Both the position numbers and the translations under genes were made by a program. The notes under the pieces are model-generated. The model worked only from the letters and a program-made list of their open reading frames with translations, made no database searches and was not told the DNA's origin. Below, piece after piece: positions 46,750 through 60,691 of a stretch of DNA of 64,000 nucleotides; within the stretch, counting starts at the first letter, position 1, and every line of letters begins with the position of its first letter. This DNA is from Citrus sinensis (taxonomy: Eukaryota > Streptophyta > Magnoliopsida > Sapindales > Rutaceae). Location of the stretch: contig NC_068559.1 of NCBI RefSeq assembly GCF_022201045.2, positions 25,241,501-25,305,500 on the forward strand. The letters run 5' to 3'.

Positions 46750-49700
46750 TCACCTTTCAAATGGATCTCCTCTGTTAGAATTTAAAGGAGGATAAACGGC
46801 GGCAGCTATTTTCTCACGAATATTAAATTTCTGAACAATCAAGGGCCTAACATCTTCAACACCAACCAAGCTCTCCAAAAATGGTAGTAATAGAAGCAAT
46901 TCTTGATCTGATCGATCATCAAACCAGCTCTCAATTGGAATTCCATTGTCCACTTGGAACCCGAATGCCTAAGAAAACCATTGACCTCATTAAGAAAATG
47001 AGCATTCGACAATTTACATAGAAAACTAATCTTTGTTTAACAAGTGCGTATAGAGTACAAGGACACTATTTTCTTGACACCACTTCATAAGATGAAAACA
47101 GTAGCTAACTTTTAAAATCACAGGCATATATGTAATGACAAACTATGAAAAAGAATCAGCAATTGATGATACCAAATGATCACAAAATTAAGCCAAAAAC
47201 CTAAGAATGTGTCGATCTTAGCCTCAGTGTTCATGGATGAAATCCAATTAATTTATTCGTCTTACGATGCCCACCCAGACAACTGGAAAGAATTTAGCCA
47301 ATTCAAAGCATTTACAACCATATGAAAATTCTTAGAGAGAAGGACAATGGACTAAAAGACAGACACTAAACTTCAGTTCCAGGGATACAATGCCTGTCTA
47401 TAAGACCAAAAATTTTATCATTTTCTGATTGCACCCTATTTAAGAAATTGGACGTCATCAGAATAAGTATTCATATACAATTAATCCAAAAGAGGAATTC
47501 AGAACATTACCTGTGGGGAGTTGTCAACTATGATAACATGTGACAAATCACGGCCAAGAACTGACAAATCTTTGAGGTAATTGCCATCCACAAAAACACA
47601 TGATTCACGGAAAACACGATGCCGAAATAATTTTCTCTTAGGATCGAGCACATTTAGAAGCTGCTCTGCATAGATACTTTGACTGGCGGTGAATATGATT
47701 ATCTCAAAAAGACTGGAAACTCTCTCCAAGAAATCTTTGAGATAAGGACGGCATCGAACATAAACTGTATGCTTTTGGAGGTTAAAATTTACAGGGAATG
47801 TGAAGTCTGCATCATCACAGGGCTCTAGAGTGGAATGCACCAGAGTTTCTGCCAGATCAAAATAACTTAATCAATTCCTTGAAGGTATACATAAAATGAC
47901 AAATTATTCACCATTAGCAGTATAAAACGAGGCACTTCTTCAAACAACGAGGTTAATTTACATTTTTCATCAAATGGGTGAAAATGAGGAAAATTTTTGG
48001 CTCACTCTTCAACTATGCCAATAGAAAGACACAAATCATAACTCAAATAGAGAAAACAGATTGCTGAACTTCACTTTTTCAGTAAGCCTAAATATCATGC
48101 TACTGGAGAGCCAAACATCAAAATCACGACATTGCATATCAACACTAGCCAAACAGAATAAGACAGCATTATTAAAATACCAATAACCAGTGACCCTCAG
48201 TCATGACATTTCTATAGATGAAACAGATATTGAGCTGTTTTCTAACATAATCTTGGAGAGGTATAAAAGTGTAGACTACTATCAAGATTTAAAGAGCAGG
48301 AAAGGGCACAAGGAATCTAAAGTGTAATCGTTATTTGATAGCCTAAAGGTCCAGCAGAAACCAAATGACTGATTGCCTTAAAGAGCAGCAGAAAAGCATT
48401 GATCATACATTATCTTCATCTACTGGCATAAATAACAAATTATGGAGAGAAAATCCCTGTTTAATAAATAGTTCAGAAGCCAATCGCATGAATGTAAAGA
48501 GTACAGCAAATAAATGTAAGCAGATTTTCTTACCGTCCAAGTCCAAAACAAGAGTAGTAGGGGGGCAACTCCGTGTCTGCTTAGGTAGCAACATAGGCCG
48601 AAAAGTAGGGACCACTGATGACAATTCTGGCAAGTTTTTTATAAATAAATAAGGATCAAAGTCATCAAATTCCTCATACTCATCATCCTCCATGCAAACA
48701 TCAGTCATAGACTCTTGACCATACTCATCAACACACTCCAGCTTTGAGTTCTTCATAGCAAGATATATAGCTGAAACTTCAGAGGAAAGATTAGCTCCTT
48801 CCGCATCTGCGCATGCGTAATCATAATGTTAGAATCTAGGCAAGCATCCGACCACTAAAGTTCCAAATTTTAGATCACATATTTTTTATCTACTTCTACA
48901 CACTACCATGGCATGTTGCATTTATTGAAGTGAATGTACTTTCACTGTAGTATTCAGAAATTTCTTGGGTAACATGACCATCCCACATATCAACTAGTGA
49001 GTATTCCATCTCACTTTCCTTGTGAGATTTTTGGTCTCCACTCCGGAAGAAGAGAACAAGGACATTAGATCCTATAGTAATAACAATATTATGTCACCTA
49101 CCTCCACTGGCAATATCTCCGCCTGCTACTTTAGATACATGAAAAGTGGGAGAAAATATTGTCTGCAACACAGGAGCAGTTTCCTCATCACAATCCTGCA
49201 TTACAATTTAACAAATCATATAAAAGAATCTAGATAGATCCAACAAATGAAGTTTTGCTTTACTGATGTTTGACAGTTCCTACAATCCTTGCAGTAGACA
49301 TCCTCTGATAAAATTAAAGAGCAATTAAAATGACCAATTAAAGTCAATCTTACAAGCAAAGTACCCAAGGATAACTGAAAGAGAAATATCCTCACAAAGA
49401 CATTTATACTTATACAGGAACAAAATTGGGAGCTTCAAGTTTGTATAGGGAATGCTATGACCAAAGATGATCACTATATTTGAGTGGGGTAACTGTCTTT
49501 CTGTATTTTGTACATCCTTGCCTCAACTACAGAGATGCCAGGTGTCAACTAACTGGCCGCCAGAAAAATTTAATAATTGATTCACCCTCTTCCATCCATA
49601 CTCAACAACAGAAAAGTTTCAATAGAAAAATTGCCAAGCAAGAAAATTACCTTATGATCCATGGAAGCTTTCTTAAATGAATCATATTCCAGGCAAGCAC

Positions 49701-50399
49701 CAGACGGTTCATTCCCCAAGCCATATCTAGTATTTAAATTGATTGCAGCAACAGACTCCTCATTTTTGTTTGAAAGAACGCTAACTGGAATTTGTTGTGA
49801 GATGAAACAGTTAAATTCACTCACCCAGTAAAATGAAACCATCTACTGGAAATAAGCTGCAAAGGTCTAAGTAAACCATGATAAAGGATAGAATGGATAG
49901 GATATATAAGTGTGCATACCAGAAAATCTAAACATACAGGTACTAAGTTACAACACTATGGCACTTTTTATTCATCTAAATTGAGAGGGGATATAGCATT
50001 GTATAGGGTGGTTGGGTATACTTTTGCATAGCACTAAAAGCTTATCTCCTTTGCTTAAAGGACTACTGGTCCACTCTCTATGTTGATTTTTCTCAATTAA
50101 TATACTTTTGAGTTTCATATTTAAAAAAAAAAAAATATGGCACTTTTCCAGTTTAAAAAAATTAAATAATTAAATGCAGGAACAGGAACAGGAACTTTCC
50201 AGAAACATAGAACAAATATGCACGGCGAAGATGAAAGTATACCAGATTTCTGCTTTCTGACAGAAGATGTGATTAGCTCTGTAACTTTCTTTTTCGGAAC
50301 TTCAACATTTTCGGATCCTTTCTTCACAGTTCTTGAAACCCTAGGACTGGCATGCTCTCGGGAAGCATTTCTTCCGTTTGCTTTTTTCTTGGTTTGCAT
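46750..50399 (-). CDS. SCP1-like CTD small phosphatase (HAD family, SSP4/SSP5 or CTDSPL2 type)
   Basis: Predicted nuclear Mg-dependent Ser phosphatase acting on the RNA polymerase II C-terminal domain or similar targets. Six coding exons (50399-50243, 49784-49651, 49195-49102, 48806-48534, 47848-47511, 46968-46750) join to 1215 nt, 404 aa. The N-terminus is basic and Ser/Lys-rich ([20 protein letters not shown], then [16 protein letters not shown]) and probably nuclear-targeting. An acidic segment follows ([20 protein letters not shown]). The FCP1/SCP catalytic domain starts near residue 213 with [16 protein letters not shown]; the nucleophile Asp217 and Asp219 form DxDxT, split by an intron directly after Asp219. 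Further motifs are [48 protein letters not shown] and [11 protein letters not shown], with a C-terminal cap. The sequence fits the plant SSP4/SSP5 group; which member is not decided. Confidence 0.93.
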
Positions 50400-50440
50400 T
50401 TCCAGAGAATGGATGTCCCAATGTTCAGAGGCTGTCACTT

Positions 50441-51451
50441 CCTATCTGACTCAGTAGAACACCTCAAAATAAATATTCAATTGGAAAAATAGTGCCCAAG
50501 TATCATATCAATAGTTTTCGACATTTTGTAGGTCCAAACACTAAGAATACAAGAAGTATCCAAATAGCATAAGGATAGCAACTATGTAGCACAATGTATC
50601 TGCCACATAATTAAGGGTAAAGAGGAATGTATAATATCCCACCAAGGTTAACAACTTAACATGTATCAGAACACATACAAAAGCCAAAGAAGAAAAACAA
50701 ATTCTAGTGCAAACATAAAATAAATACCTCCGTTACACCATCAACTCAAAGCAAACATTCTGCACAGTGAGAGATAATAATTGGCCATATACAGATACAA
50801 TTAGTAGAAAAGGATTCAGTCAGCTGTTAAAAACAAATGAAAAATAAAATAAAAGTAGAGGGTATAAACCAATCACTATAACAGCTCATTCAGAATTTCC
50901 AATAAGCATCAAAACCAGCAGAAAGGGGCTAAAAAATTATTAATATTTCGAAAATTATTAAAATCAACTTCAATAAGATCATTACTGAAACCGCTTAGAA
51001 ACAATCAGCAGACAAACAACACAATATTTTTTTCCCTTTGTTTTTCCCTTTCAACCAAAAGCTAAAGCTCAAACCCTAGAGGGGAGACCCGACCAGTTCA
51101 ATACAAGTGACAATATACGAAAGGCCAAAACGACAAGAAATTCACTACTCTCGAACAAAAAATCGCCACTCCAGCTCGAAATTTTCAGCATTTAATACTA
51201 ATTAAATCAAACATGCATTCGTAAAATATGAAACCCCGAGAGATAGCTGACCCAACACAACTGAAAAATAGCGCTTAGAGCAAATTTAGTAAGAAAAATC
51301 TTACTAGGAGAAAATCGAAAAATGGGGAAATCAAAAGCTGAAGTCACTGCAACTGTTCCTGCGATTACGCAAAACAGGAGTAAGCAAGTTGAAAGATTGA
51401 AGAGATTAAAAGAAGTGAAGTGCGAGTAATTAAAACCCTAGACTTGTTACC
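50441..51451 (-). other. probable 5' UTR intron and upstream exon of the CTD phosphatase gene
   Basis: The first in-frame ATG (50399) lies just downstream of a possible acceptor (GATAG|GAAG at 50442). A good donor (GGCTG|GTAACA) ends at 51451, below a T-rich segment (51460-51530) that could be the first, non-coding exon. The acceptor lacks a strong pyrimidine tract, so this is tentative. Confidence 0.35.
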
Positions 51452-51599
51452 AGCCGCAAGAAGAATTTTTTCTTCATTTTTTTTTCCTCTTTCGTTTGTG
51501 ATGTTTTTTTTCCCTCCAAAGATGGAAAAGAGAGGGAAAGCGAAGAGGGATCGAAAATTATTTTTTGCCTGATCAAGGGGCTGTCTTGAAAAATAAAAT

Positions 51600-54500
51600 G
51601 AAAATCATTTCAGAGAATAATCGTCCTATTTTTAGTAATATAGAGCGAAAGTGTTTACCAGAAGTGCCTTACTCGCAATTACTGAAGAAAAATAATTTAC
51701 TCGCCGAAAACGCGCCATAGATCCTGTTAACTAACACGTGTCGAATTACGAAAGCGAGTATTATGGGTTTCAGTGTGTGAGAGTAAGGAATTGAGGTTAT
51801 CTTTTTGTACTCAGGAGTTAGTTTGTTTAATAATACTATAAGAAATTGGACAAAATTTAATAAGTTTGCAATATTTGTTTTTTAGCTATCCCCACATGAT
51901 GCACCGTCAATTTTGGAGTACCTACACTTTCTGAAATTGTAAATATAACCTTAAGTTTAGTCTATGTTATAGACTGACCACTGTTTGTTGGCCTTTCGGC
52001 TGTCCTGTAACTGTAAGCCTATAACTTACTAGCCTGAAGCCTTGAACTTTGAAGCCGCTATATTGCTATCGCTCTATAGAAATTTTGAATGATCCAAGTA
52101 ATGCGTATTACTTTTTATTGTTCTTAATGGCTAATTACTAAGTTTTCATTTTGGTTTCCTTTTTTACTTGTGTTTTTTTTTTTAATGACTTTGAATCATT
52201 AAAACTAAAACTTTCAAAATGTTATAGTTCTATGCTTCTATTTAAAATTTTGTATTATTTAAGTACTATGTTTATTATTGGTAAGTTTCTAAGCTTTTTA
52301 GTTTTAGATTTTTTTTCTTTCATATTTGTAATTTTTATGAATTGTTGTTAGTAAAACATATATTTTAAACTTTTGTTTTAGGCAAAGCTTATTGCAAATT
52401 GTATTTACGGTATAATTTGGAATTTGAGTTAATGAAATAATTATATGTTTAAAAATTTATCAACACTTGACTAAAACAACTTCTTTTAATTCTTTGGACT
52501 ATTAAAATCTCTTGTATTGGTAAATTCTTGGACTGATAAATAAGTCATATTAAATGACGTACAAGAAAGTTGAAATAGTGATATTATTCAATACTTATGT
52601 ATGTATGCATGTATCTATATATATAAAATAATTCTTCAATGACAATAAATATTTTTATGAAAACAATTACAAATTCAATGTAATAAAAAAGTAAATTAGT
52701 TGAATGCAGAAAGAATGAAATGTAACTTCATTGCCACTTGTTACGAAAGTAATTGGACTATTTATAATGTTGATGATCATATAGCTAAAATATAAACAAC
52801 TAGCTAAATAATCTCATTTGTAAACTGTTTTCGTACAATAGATTTGGTAATTTTATATTATTGTTACATGTGTCTCATATTTTAAAATGAATAAATAAAA
52901 AACAAAATAATAAAAACCGTGTAGAACTCACACAATATTAATTTATCAGTTCGAACAATAGAGAGTTTGTTCTCATTTTATTCATTACATCTAATAGTGT
53001 GTTCACTTTTTAGATTAGGGAATGGAAACAATTTTCATTCCGCATTAATAATGGTAATAAAAGAATGAGAACGGATTTTAAGTAGGACTGACGAATTTGA
53101 AAATTAAGAATGAGAATCCATTTCCCTTCGAGAAGGCGGGAAGGTGGGAATAAAAATGGGGAAATGAGAATAGAAAATGAATTGATATTTTTATCCTTTA
53201 AAAAAATCAATTTGTTTACCCCATTTAAATATCAAGTAATACTTGCTCTTATTATAACTAAAATAATAATAATAATAATGATAACAATTATAATTATTCG
53301 GTAATAATTATAAATAAAAAATCATTACTATTACTATTATAACTATAGTAATAATTAATATTATAACTATAGTAATATTTACTATTATAATAATAGTAAT
53401 TGTCATGATTTTATTATATTATTACAATAATAGTGGTAATAATGATAATAATTTGGTAATAATATTTATAGTTAAAATGTGTACTCTTTATTTTGTTAGC
53501 GAACAAATACATAATTGTACCTAATGGATAGTTTAATATCTTGTAATAATTTATTTTGATTATAAAATAAAGTAAACATATTAATTGAAATATAGCTCGT
53601 TATGATTCCAATTCGTACAGTTCAAGTAAATAACTTAATTTGATTCTCATTCTTTATATCGATTCTAATCCATTATAATTCCTACCTATTTTGATTTCGA
53701 AAAATTAAAACCACCATAAACAACAGGTAGCCAATAAGATGCCCAATCATAAGCAATTGTTTCTCTGTTCTAAAATGATTAGCTGGAAAAAAAAAAAAAA
53801 GAGAGTAGATAGTTAGCATATTTCGAAAATCACCATAAGGTAAGGGTCTTTTAGATAAAATATTCTGTCACATATCCAAATTACAAAAAATCGAAGGGGT
53901 TATAGTAAAGGTTTGTGAATCTTTGTCATTCTTTAAAGTTTCAATAATTCCGGAGCCTCGAGGGGAGAATCTTTTTTGAAAGTTTGAAAATTGAACTTGG
54001 CCTTGTGAATAGCACGACGGTGGCTCCCGTCCTGTCTTAGTCAGAACGATTTGAACTCCAAACTGTGTGCCACGTATCGTGCCCAAAGTAGTGGATTTGG
54101 ATTATTTTTATCAGCGTGATACTGGGCCGCTTCAAGGTTGCCAGCCCAAACATTGCAGGAGGGTCTTGTTTAGGCTTTCATTTTATTTTTTATCGGGATA
54201 TTTTGAGACTTTTTTGTTCTCATAAAAAAAAAAAAAATTTATTGTTTTCTTCTAATTTTTTGATTTTTTATTCATTTTATCAACTCCCAAACTCATTAAA
54301 ATTCGGAAGATAAGTATATTTATTATTAAAAAATTCAATTAAAAAAAAAAACTCATAGCAACACTTAATTCAAATTCATGTATATTACTCATCCTAATAA
54401 AGCACTGTTGTGTCCGCATCCTGCCTAAAACTTTTTCTATTAAAAAATTATTAATGCTAAATTGTACCTATCTTGTCTTATATTATTTATGAGAAAGGAG

Positions 54501-56500
54501 TTCCCAACCCATTATCACCCCTAAGATTCGTGTAATTTTAATCTGAATTGAGCACAACCTAAGCTAATTGTATAAAATCAGATTGAGGCTTAGTTTGAAA
54601 TTGAAATTAGGTAGTTATAACTTAAAAGATATAGTATTAAAATTTTTAGTAAACATTAAATGCTGTAATTTAAAAACTAAATTGGTTTGATTTTACATTT
54701 GTATAATAAAAAATTTATTATATGTTTACTAACTTTGTCAAAATAATATTTAAAAATTATATTTACTGTGTACTATTAATTTTTATTTCATAATTAAAAT
54801 TTTTTTCTAACAAAAATTATTACTTAAAAATTATAGAATCTCAATAAAATATAAGGCGTGAACCCAAATTAGATTAGATTATCGGTCAATTTTTTTTCAT
54901 GTCAAATGAATATATAACATCATATTTCCTTAAAGTAGCAGCTTCTGTTTAACCTTTGTCGTCTAATCGTATCATTCACTTTTCTTTTGCATGGAGAACA
55001 CTTGTGAATTGCACTAACAAAAACAACATGCAAATAAAACGATCCAAAACTAATATTGCGGGAGTTTTATTTTCTCTTTTGCTCACTAATCACTATTTAT
55101 TCATGCATCGTTCTTATGCTTTGTTGCGTTAAAGTGTTACTTAAATGGCATAGACAAAACATAATCACATGTTGGGGAATTGTAATCCTAATCCTACCCA
55201 AAATTCTATAAGCAAAAATGTCAAACAAATACTAAATAGAAAATAGGTGAATAATGAAACCAATATATACCGGAGAAAAACACAATCGTCAAGGACAACG
55301 AGAAAAAAATCTATTATGTGAAAAATTATTACAATCCCTATAATATTTTTTTTCTTCACATCAAAAATTTTAATAACACTTAATCGCTTAATAGATTTAC
55401 AATTTTCTCTTATTATAAATTGTTTACTTACAGAGAAATTGATTGTTGTGTTATGCAAACAAGTGAAATCGATCTTCTTATACATAGTGATTATTTTTTA
55501 TAAGAGATGCATTCATTTCTTTGTATAAATTATATTTTTTCTTGAAAAAGGTAATTTAAAAGAGAAATCATTATTGTTTAAATATGAATCCTCTTAATAA
55601 AAAAAACTATTAAATAAGAAAATGTTAAGAAATTTCCTAATTTAGAACTTATAAATCTTCATTAAAAAAATTAGACATATTTCTTAACATCACGATCTCT
55701 ACAGTATGATATTGACATTGTTTTCTCTATTTAATATAAGAAAAAAAAACGATTGAAATGAATCCATTCGTGCTCTACAATAGCTTAAAAAGCACTTCAC
55801 ATATACAGACCTCGTGGAGTAAAGATTATTCAAACGGACACAACAAAATGCTAGTTAAATATACTCTCTCTCTCTCTCTCTCTCGCTGATTAAGTCGAAT
55901 GGATTACTCTCGATTAAATTAAGTAAAATGGGTCAAAATATTGTGTGTCAATTTATGCATAAAACCTAATGTATTAAAATTCATTAAAATCAATAATTTA
56001 TTTTAATTTGTGAGCATCCAACTAAAAACCTGATTAGGTCCTATCAAAGTCGATAAAGAAAACAAGGAGAAAATCGAATCAAATTAGACTAATATGCAAC
56101 TAAAAGTTCCTGTCACCAAAAAAAAAAAAAAAGTAACAAAGAGTTATTTTTGGATTATATGTTGTGCCTTTTCATGCATAATGAAACAAGCATTGGACTA
56201 CCGCATGAGCAGATCGAGTACAGTAAAGGTGGGGGGGCCGCCCCAACGCCAAGCTCTCTTTTGAAAATTTTCAAAGTTTAATTTTGAAAAGACCTTATTT
56301 GTTTTGAATTATTTAAAAGTGCCCCATTTAAGTTTTGAAAATAAGAAAATGCCCCAGCTAATTTTGAGAAGTTTCAACCTGCTCCATATCTAAAAGTCCA
56401 ATTCTTTAAAATTTATTTAGTTATTTGATTTTACGAAATGTATTATCCACCCGCTAATAACTAACAAACAAAAAATAACTTAAAAGAACGACATTTTCTT
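51600..56500. other. intergenic, no gene seen
   Basis: About 5 kb of AT-rich sequence. It has trinucleotide-like ATA/AAT repeats at 53255-53460 and a purine-rich GGGAATGAGAATG-type segment at 53020-53180, which resembles the ends of some plant MITEs but has no clear partner. A (CT)n tract is at 55864-55884. No reading frame looks real. Confidence 0.5.
55864..55884 (+). repeat. (CT)n microsatellite
   Basis: About ten CT units. Confidence 0.95.
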
Positions 56501-56516
56501 CTTCTTCTTTTTTTTT

Positions 56517-56651
56517 GTGTTTAAATCAACCGATTTTCGGTGACCGCATTGGACCCCGACTAATTCGGATTCAGGGTGTAGTCACAGTTAAGACTTTTTA
56601 TCCCTCCCAAATAGTGTGTTTAGTGGGGATCGAATCCAATAGCTCTTCCCA
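56517..56651 (-). mobile_element. SINE fragment (Au-like 3' half)
   Basis: On the minus strand a B-box-like GGATTCGATCCCC is followed by a body ending GAATCCGAATTAGTCGGGG, TCCAATGCGGTCACCG and an A-tail. This resembles the 3' part of angiosperm Au-type SINEs as I remember them (ending with a TAGTCGGG-CCAA-ACCG pattern). The A-box half is missing or worn. CTTCTTC plus T-runs flank both sides (56501-56516 and 56652-56668), which may be a target duplication, although low complexity makes that weak. Confidence 0.6.
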
Positions 56652-56669
56652 CTTCTTCTTTTTTTTTTA

Positions 56670-57791
56670 TAGCGCCTTAAAAATAAACAACTAAACATAG
56701 AATACTCTAAACTTAAATATTCTAATTTCATCATCATAGAAAACCAACAACTAACAAAAACAAACCATAGAGACATCTAATCTTACTAGACAACTATCCA
56801 TTGCTTCTACCGTTACATTGCCACCATTATCAAGTGTATGCTACTTAAAATATGAATTAAGAATAAACCTATCACACATAGTTTTAAAAACATGAAAAAC
56901 TCATTAAGGAGCATATATATTATCACCAGTTATTATAATAGTCGTCGTGTTATTTATTATCGTGCAAATATTTAAATTTATAGTATGTTTTGAACGTGTC
57001 CCAGCCGAACACAATTTATGGCTACGTCCACAGCGAACCATAAGTGGATGTCCAAAATGATTATACTTTTAAAAAAGTAGAAGTACAATGTGGTTACAAA
57101 TATATCATATGAAGATAAGATATTTAAATAGCATTAAACTGTCCAAGTCGATTCGGCTTCGACATGTTAGTTTGATTTGCCAGCAAGTTTATCCACATTT
57201 ATTTATTTTTTAAATAATTAAGCCACTTTAGATTGAATGTCTTAATAACAGAAGATATGGAGTCTATTCCAATAAGGTTTTAGGTCATAGAGCAAATGGG
57301 CACAGCACGTCTTAAAAGAGAGCAAGCTTAAGTGAGGTGGTAATGAATTCTTATGTTTATGTCAAATAAAAAAGCTTATTTAAGGTACTACGTGGCGGGT
57401 CCCAGATCAATGAGACACTAGATATGTGGAGCATTTTACTTGTTAATCCAAAAGCTGGGGTGTTGTGTGTTTGCGTGTAAAGGAGATTGCCTTTCAAGCT
57501 GTAAGGGGAGAACTTACAAAAGCAAATATGAAATATCAAAGAGATTTGGATCTTCATAAAGCCGAAACTTTAGGAGCATGCTTTAAATATCTTGATTATA
57601 TTGTTATATTCAAGGAACAAAGTTTCCCATTCAAAAAATTGAAGGAACAAAGTTCGCACAAATTAAAGAGCATAGGTCTTAACATGCATGCAGGTGATGT
57701 TAATGCCCAAAATTATAATCAAATTAAAGTGACTTGTAAGTTGTAATAAAGACATCAAGCTTCAATCATATGCCTGATCTATATCTATCTA
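56670..57791. other. intergenic, no gene seen
   Basis: AT-rich; a plus-strand frame at 57465-57746 lacks motifs and is not called. Nothing else was recognised. Confidence 0.5.
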
Positions 57792-58434
57792 TCTATATAT
57801 ATATCTAAAGCTGGGACTTGAGGAGGTGATGTGACATCACCATTTCTCATCTTTGTATATTTTCTATTATCTAATAAGTAGAAAAATTTTATTTTAGATT
57901 TGACTTTTCATCTTCTCATAATTAATTTGATTATTATTACATAATAACAATTATGTAAATATTTTAATGAAGCATATTCTTTGTAGTGAACATCCAAGGG
58001 GGAATGTTATGAATTATTAAAATAAATGTAGATATTCATAACATATATCTCTTAGTCTCCTCACTATCTCACATTAGCAACATTTAGCTTCCCTATAACT
58101 TTCACTATCTCACAATGAATTATGATCCATAATTTTTCATTAATTTCATGGAGTGATTATGTAACTATAAAATGAGAGTTCATCTTTTTGTTTTGTACAC
58201 ACACAATTGGAATGAATAAAATCACTCTATAATATATTCTCTCATTTTATTCGTTGTCTTGCGTTGCTTCTTTATTTGTATTGCTGGCTAATAACTTTTT
58301 TTATTTTTTATAAGGTTGCCTCATCTTAAAAAAAAATCAATTCATATTTTTTATCAGTTTCATCAAGTGTAAAGTAAGAAAAAATGATCATACTAAATTC
58401 TTTTTTCAAAACTACATGAAACGCGGTTCTATTT
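57792..58434 (+). mobile_element. Helitron-like element, copy 1 of a head-to-tail pair
   Basis: Starts TCTATATATATATCTAAAG and continues GCTGGGACTTGAGGAGGTGA. It ends in GAAACGCGGTTCTATTTTCT, directly abutting copy 2. It is about 90 percent or more alike to copy 2 by eye. The 5' TC and the 3' segment with a GC-rich hairpin-like word before TTCTATTTTCTAGT (complete only in copy 2) are Helitron features. There is no Rep/helicase coding sequence. An alternative reading is a decayed LTR-type repeat, since it contains AGGGGGAATGTTATGAATT. Confidence 0.5.
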
Positions 58435-59081
58435 TCTATATATATATAAAGCTGGGACTTGAGGAAGTGATGTGGCATCACCATTTCTCATCTTTGTATA
58501 TTTTCTATTATCTAATAAATAGAGAAATTTTATTTTAGATTTGACTTTTCATCTTCTCATAATTAATTTGATTGTTATTACACAATAACAATTATGTAAA
58601 GATTTTAATGAAGCATATTCTTTGTAATGAACATCCAAGAAGGAATGTTATGAATTTATTAAAATAAATGTAGATATTCATAACATATATCTCTTAGTCT
58701 CCCCACTATCTCCCATTAGCAACCTTTAGCTTCCTTATAACTCCCACTATCTCACAAGGAATTATGATCCATAATTTTTCATTAATTTCATGGAGTGATT
58801 ATGTAACTATAAAAGGAGAGCTCATCTTTTTGTTTTGTACACATACAATTGGAATGAATAAAATCACTCTATAATATATTCTCTCATTTTATTATTTATC
58901 TTGCGTTGCTTCTTTATTTTTATTGCTGGCTAATAGCTTTTTTTATTTTTTATAAGGCTGCCTCATCTTAAAAAAAAATCAATTCATATTTTTTATCAGT
59001 TTCATCAAGTGTAAAGTAAGAAAAAAAGATAATACTAAATTTTTTTTCAAAGCCGCGTGAAGCGCAGTTCTATTTTCTAGT
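58435..59081 (+). mobile_element. Helitron-like element, copy 2 with CTAGT end
   Basis: Begins TCTATATATATATAAAGCTG and ends GCCGCGTGAAGCGCAGTTC, TATTTTCTAGT at 59077-59081. The terminal CTAGT matches the Helitron CTRRT rule, and CGC-GTGAA-GCG just upstream could form a short hairpin. Its length (647 bp) matches copy 1 (643 bp). Tandem head-to-tail copies are a known outcome of rolling-circle transposition. Confidence 0.55.
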
Positions 59082-60008
59082 TAATAATAGAGAGAAGAGT
59101 CCATTTCGAGTCTTGTCTGGTTTGCTCTCATTTGTTTCTGACCACAAATTACAAATGGCTTTGAGTCACACTAAATTATTCGATCATTTGAGCAAAATTA
59201 AACAAGCAAAATCACAATAGAAGACCTCTTTTATACTTATAAAGCAAATTGTGATCTATCAATGGACTGTGGATAAATTTGTTTGGGGGGGAAAAATAGA
59301 GTATAAGGGGTTAAACAAAAAAAGAAGGATTGTCAAAAAGATAAAGGACATTTTAATATTTTAAAAAAGTTTTTTTAACCTCTCCTTCCAAAGCTCAAAT
59401 TTTGAGTTTGCTAGTGAAGGTAAAATAGCATATTTAATCTTCAAAAACTCTATTAAAAAAAATCAAACGATAAAAGAAAACTTAAAAAAAGTTTGTGAGA
59501 TTAAATAAGCACTTGTAACCATTAAATAAGGTATAACAAATAGATACTAAAGATATTATTCTTTGTCTATCCATGAAGAATGATGCTATAATAATGAATA
59601 ACCAGTAATTCGTAGATAATCGTTATCACTATGTGTGTGTGTGTGTGTTTTTTTTTTTTTTTTCAGAATGGTTACTTAATTCATAAGTCTTTCTTTTTCC
59701 CAAAATTTGGTTAACTAAATATGTTCTAATTGAACAAATAATTAAAAGATATTTAAAAAAATCATAAGGTCCTTGTTATATATTTATTTATGTAATTAAT
59801 TTTTAATTATCATATATTTCTCACTTGTTGTATGATTGATATGTTTGAATTTGATAGTTATGAAAATAGCAATATAGATATTTTAAAATAATTTTAAAAA
59901 TATAAAAAAGTTAAATAATTAGCTCAAATTATAAGGGATCATTCACCATTTCAAATTTTATTTTGAAATTAATATCTGGCCTCGCAATCTTTCACTTCTG
60001 CCAACTTT
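59082..60008. other. intergenic, no gene seen
   Basis: AT-rich with a (GT)n tract at 59632-59648 followed by a T16 run. Nothing else was recognised. Confidence 0.55.
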
Positions 60009-60629
60009 GGTGGCGTTTGTTTTTTTGTCTGAAATTTAAATAGACGTGAATTAGTCTGAATTCTGAATAGGTCTGAATGTCTTAATCTGAATAATATGTT
60101 TATTTTTTCGTCTGAATCTCAGAAAATAAGTATTAAGTTGTTTGTTTTTTTCAACTTAAAAAGCTGAAAATATGTACTTTTACATTTGTATCCTTATTAA
60201 ATTTGAATGTCAAATAAATAATATATTAAATACCATAATATTTTAATATTTATAAGTAAAACTATATTCAAGTGAATACATAATTATTTTAGAATTTTAA
60301 TATATAAAATACCATAAATTTCAAATTTTATCATATATAATATAAGAAAGAAAAAACAGGGATATTTTTATATGAGGTAAATATCCATGGGTGAGTTTTG
60401 GGATAGACATGAAAAATAAATTATAAAATAGGGATATTTTTGACATTAACAAGTAATTAACTTAATTCAGATTTCTCTATTAAGTAAAAAGCCAAAAAAA
60501 TTAGCTTATTTTATTAAGTTAAAATTATCTAAAAAGTCTCATTAAGTTATAAAAACAAACACCTCTAATTAACTTAATTAATTAAGTTAAGTTACTTTAA
60601 GTCATTAAGTTAAAAAAAAAAACGCCACC
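60009..60629. mobile_element. 621-bp TIR element (GGTGGCGTTT ends)
   Basis: The left end GGTGGCGTTTGTTTTTTT pairs with the right end AAAAAAAAAAACGCCACC. Inside the ends, repeated CTGAAT words on the left and AACTTAATT/TTAAGTT words on the right follow a pattern common in plant MITE-like elements. TTT flanks both ends, a possible 3-bp duplication but too simple to rely on. No coding sequence. Confidence 0.65.
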
Positions 60630-60691
60630 TTTGTTTGATCTTCTTCTAAATTTCATTTTTCCTTTTTAACTCATTTGATTAATGACCAAAA

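Noticed and set aside
55165..55500. Possible solo LTR starting TGTTGGGGAATTG and ending CTTATACA
   Set aside because: No matching 5-bp flanks and no second LTR, so the TG...CA ends are probably chance.
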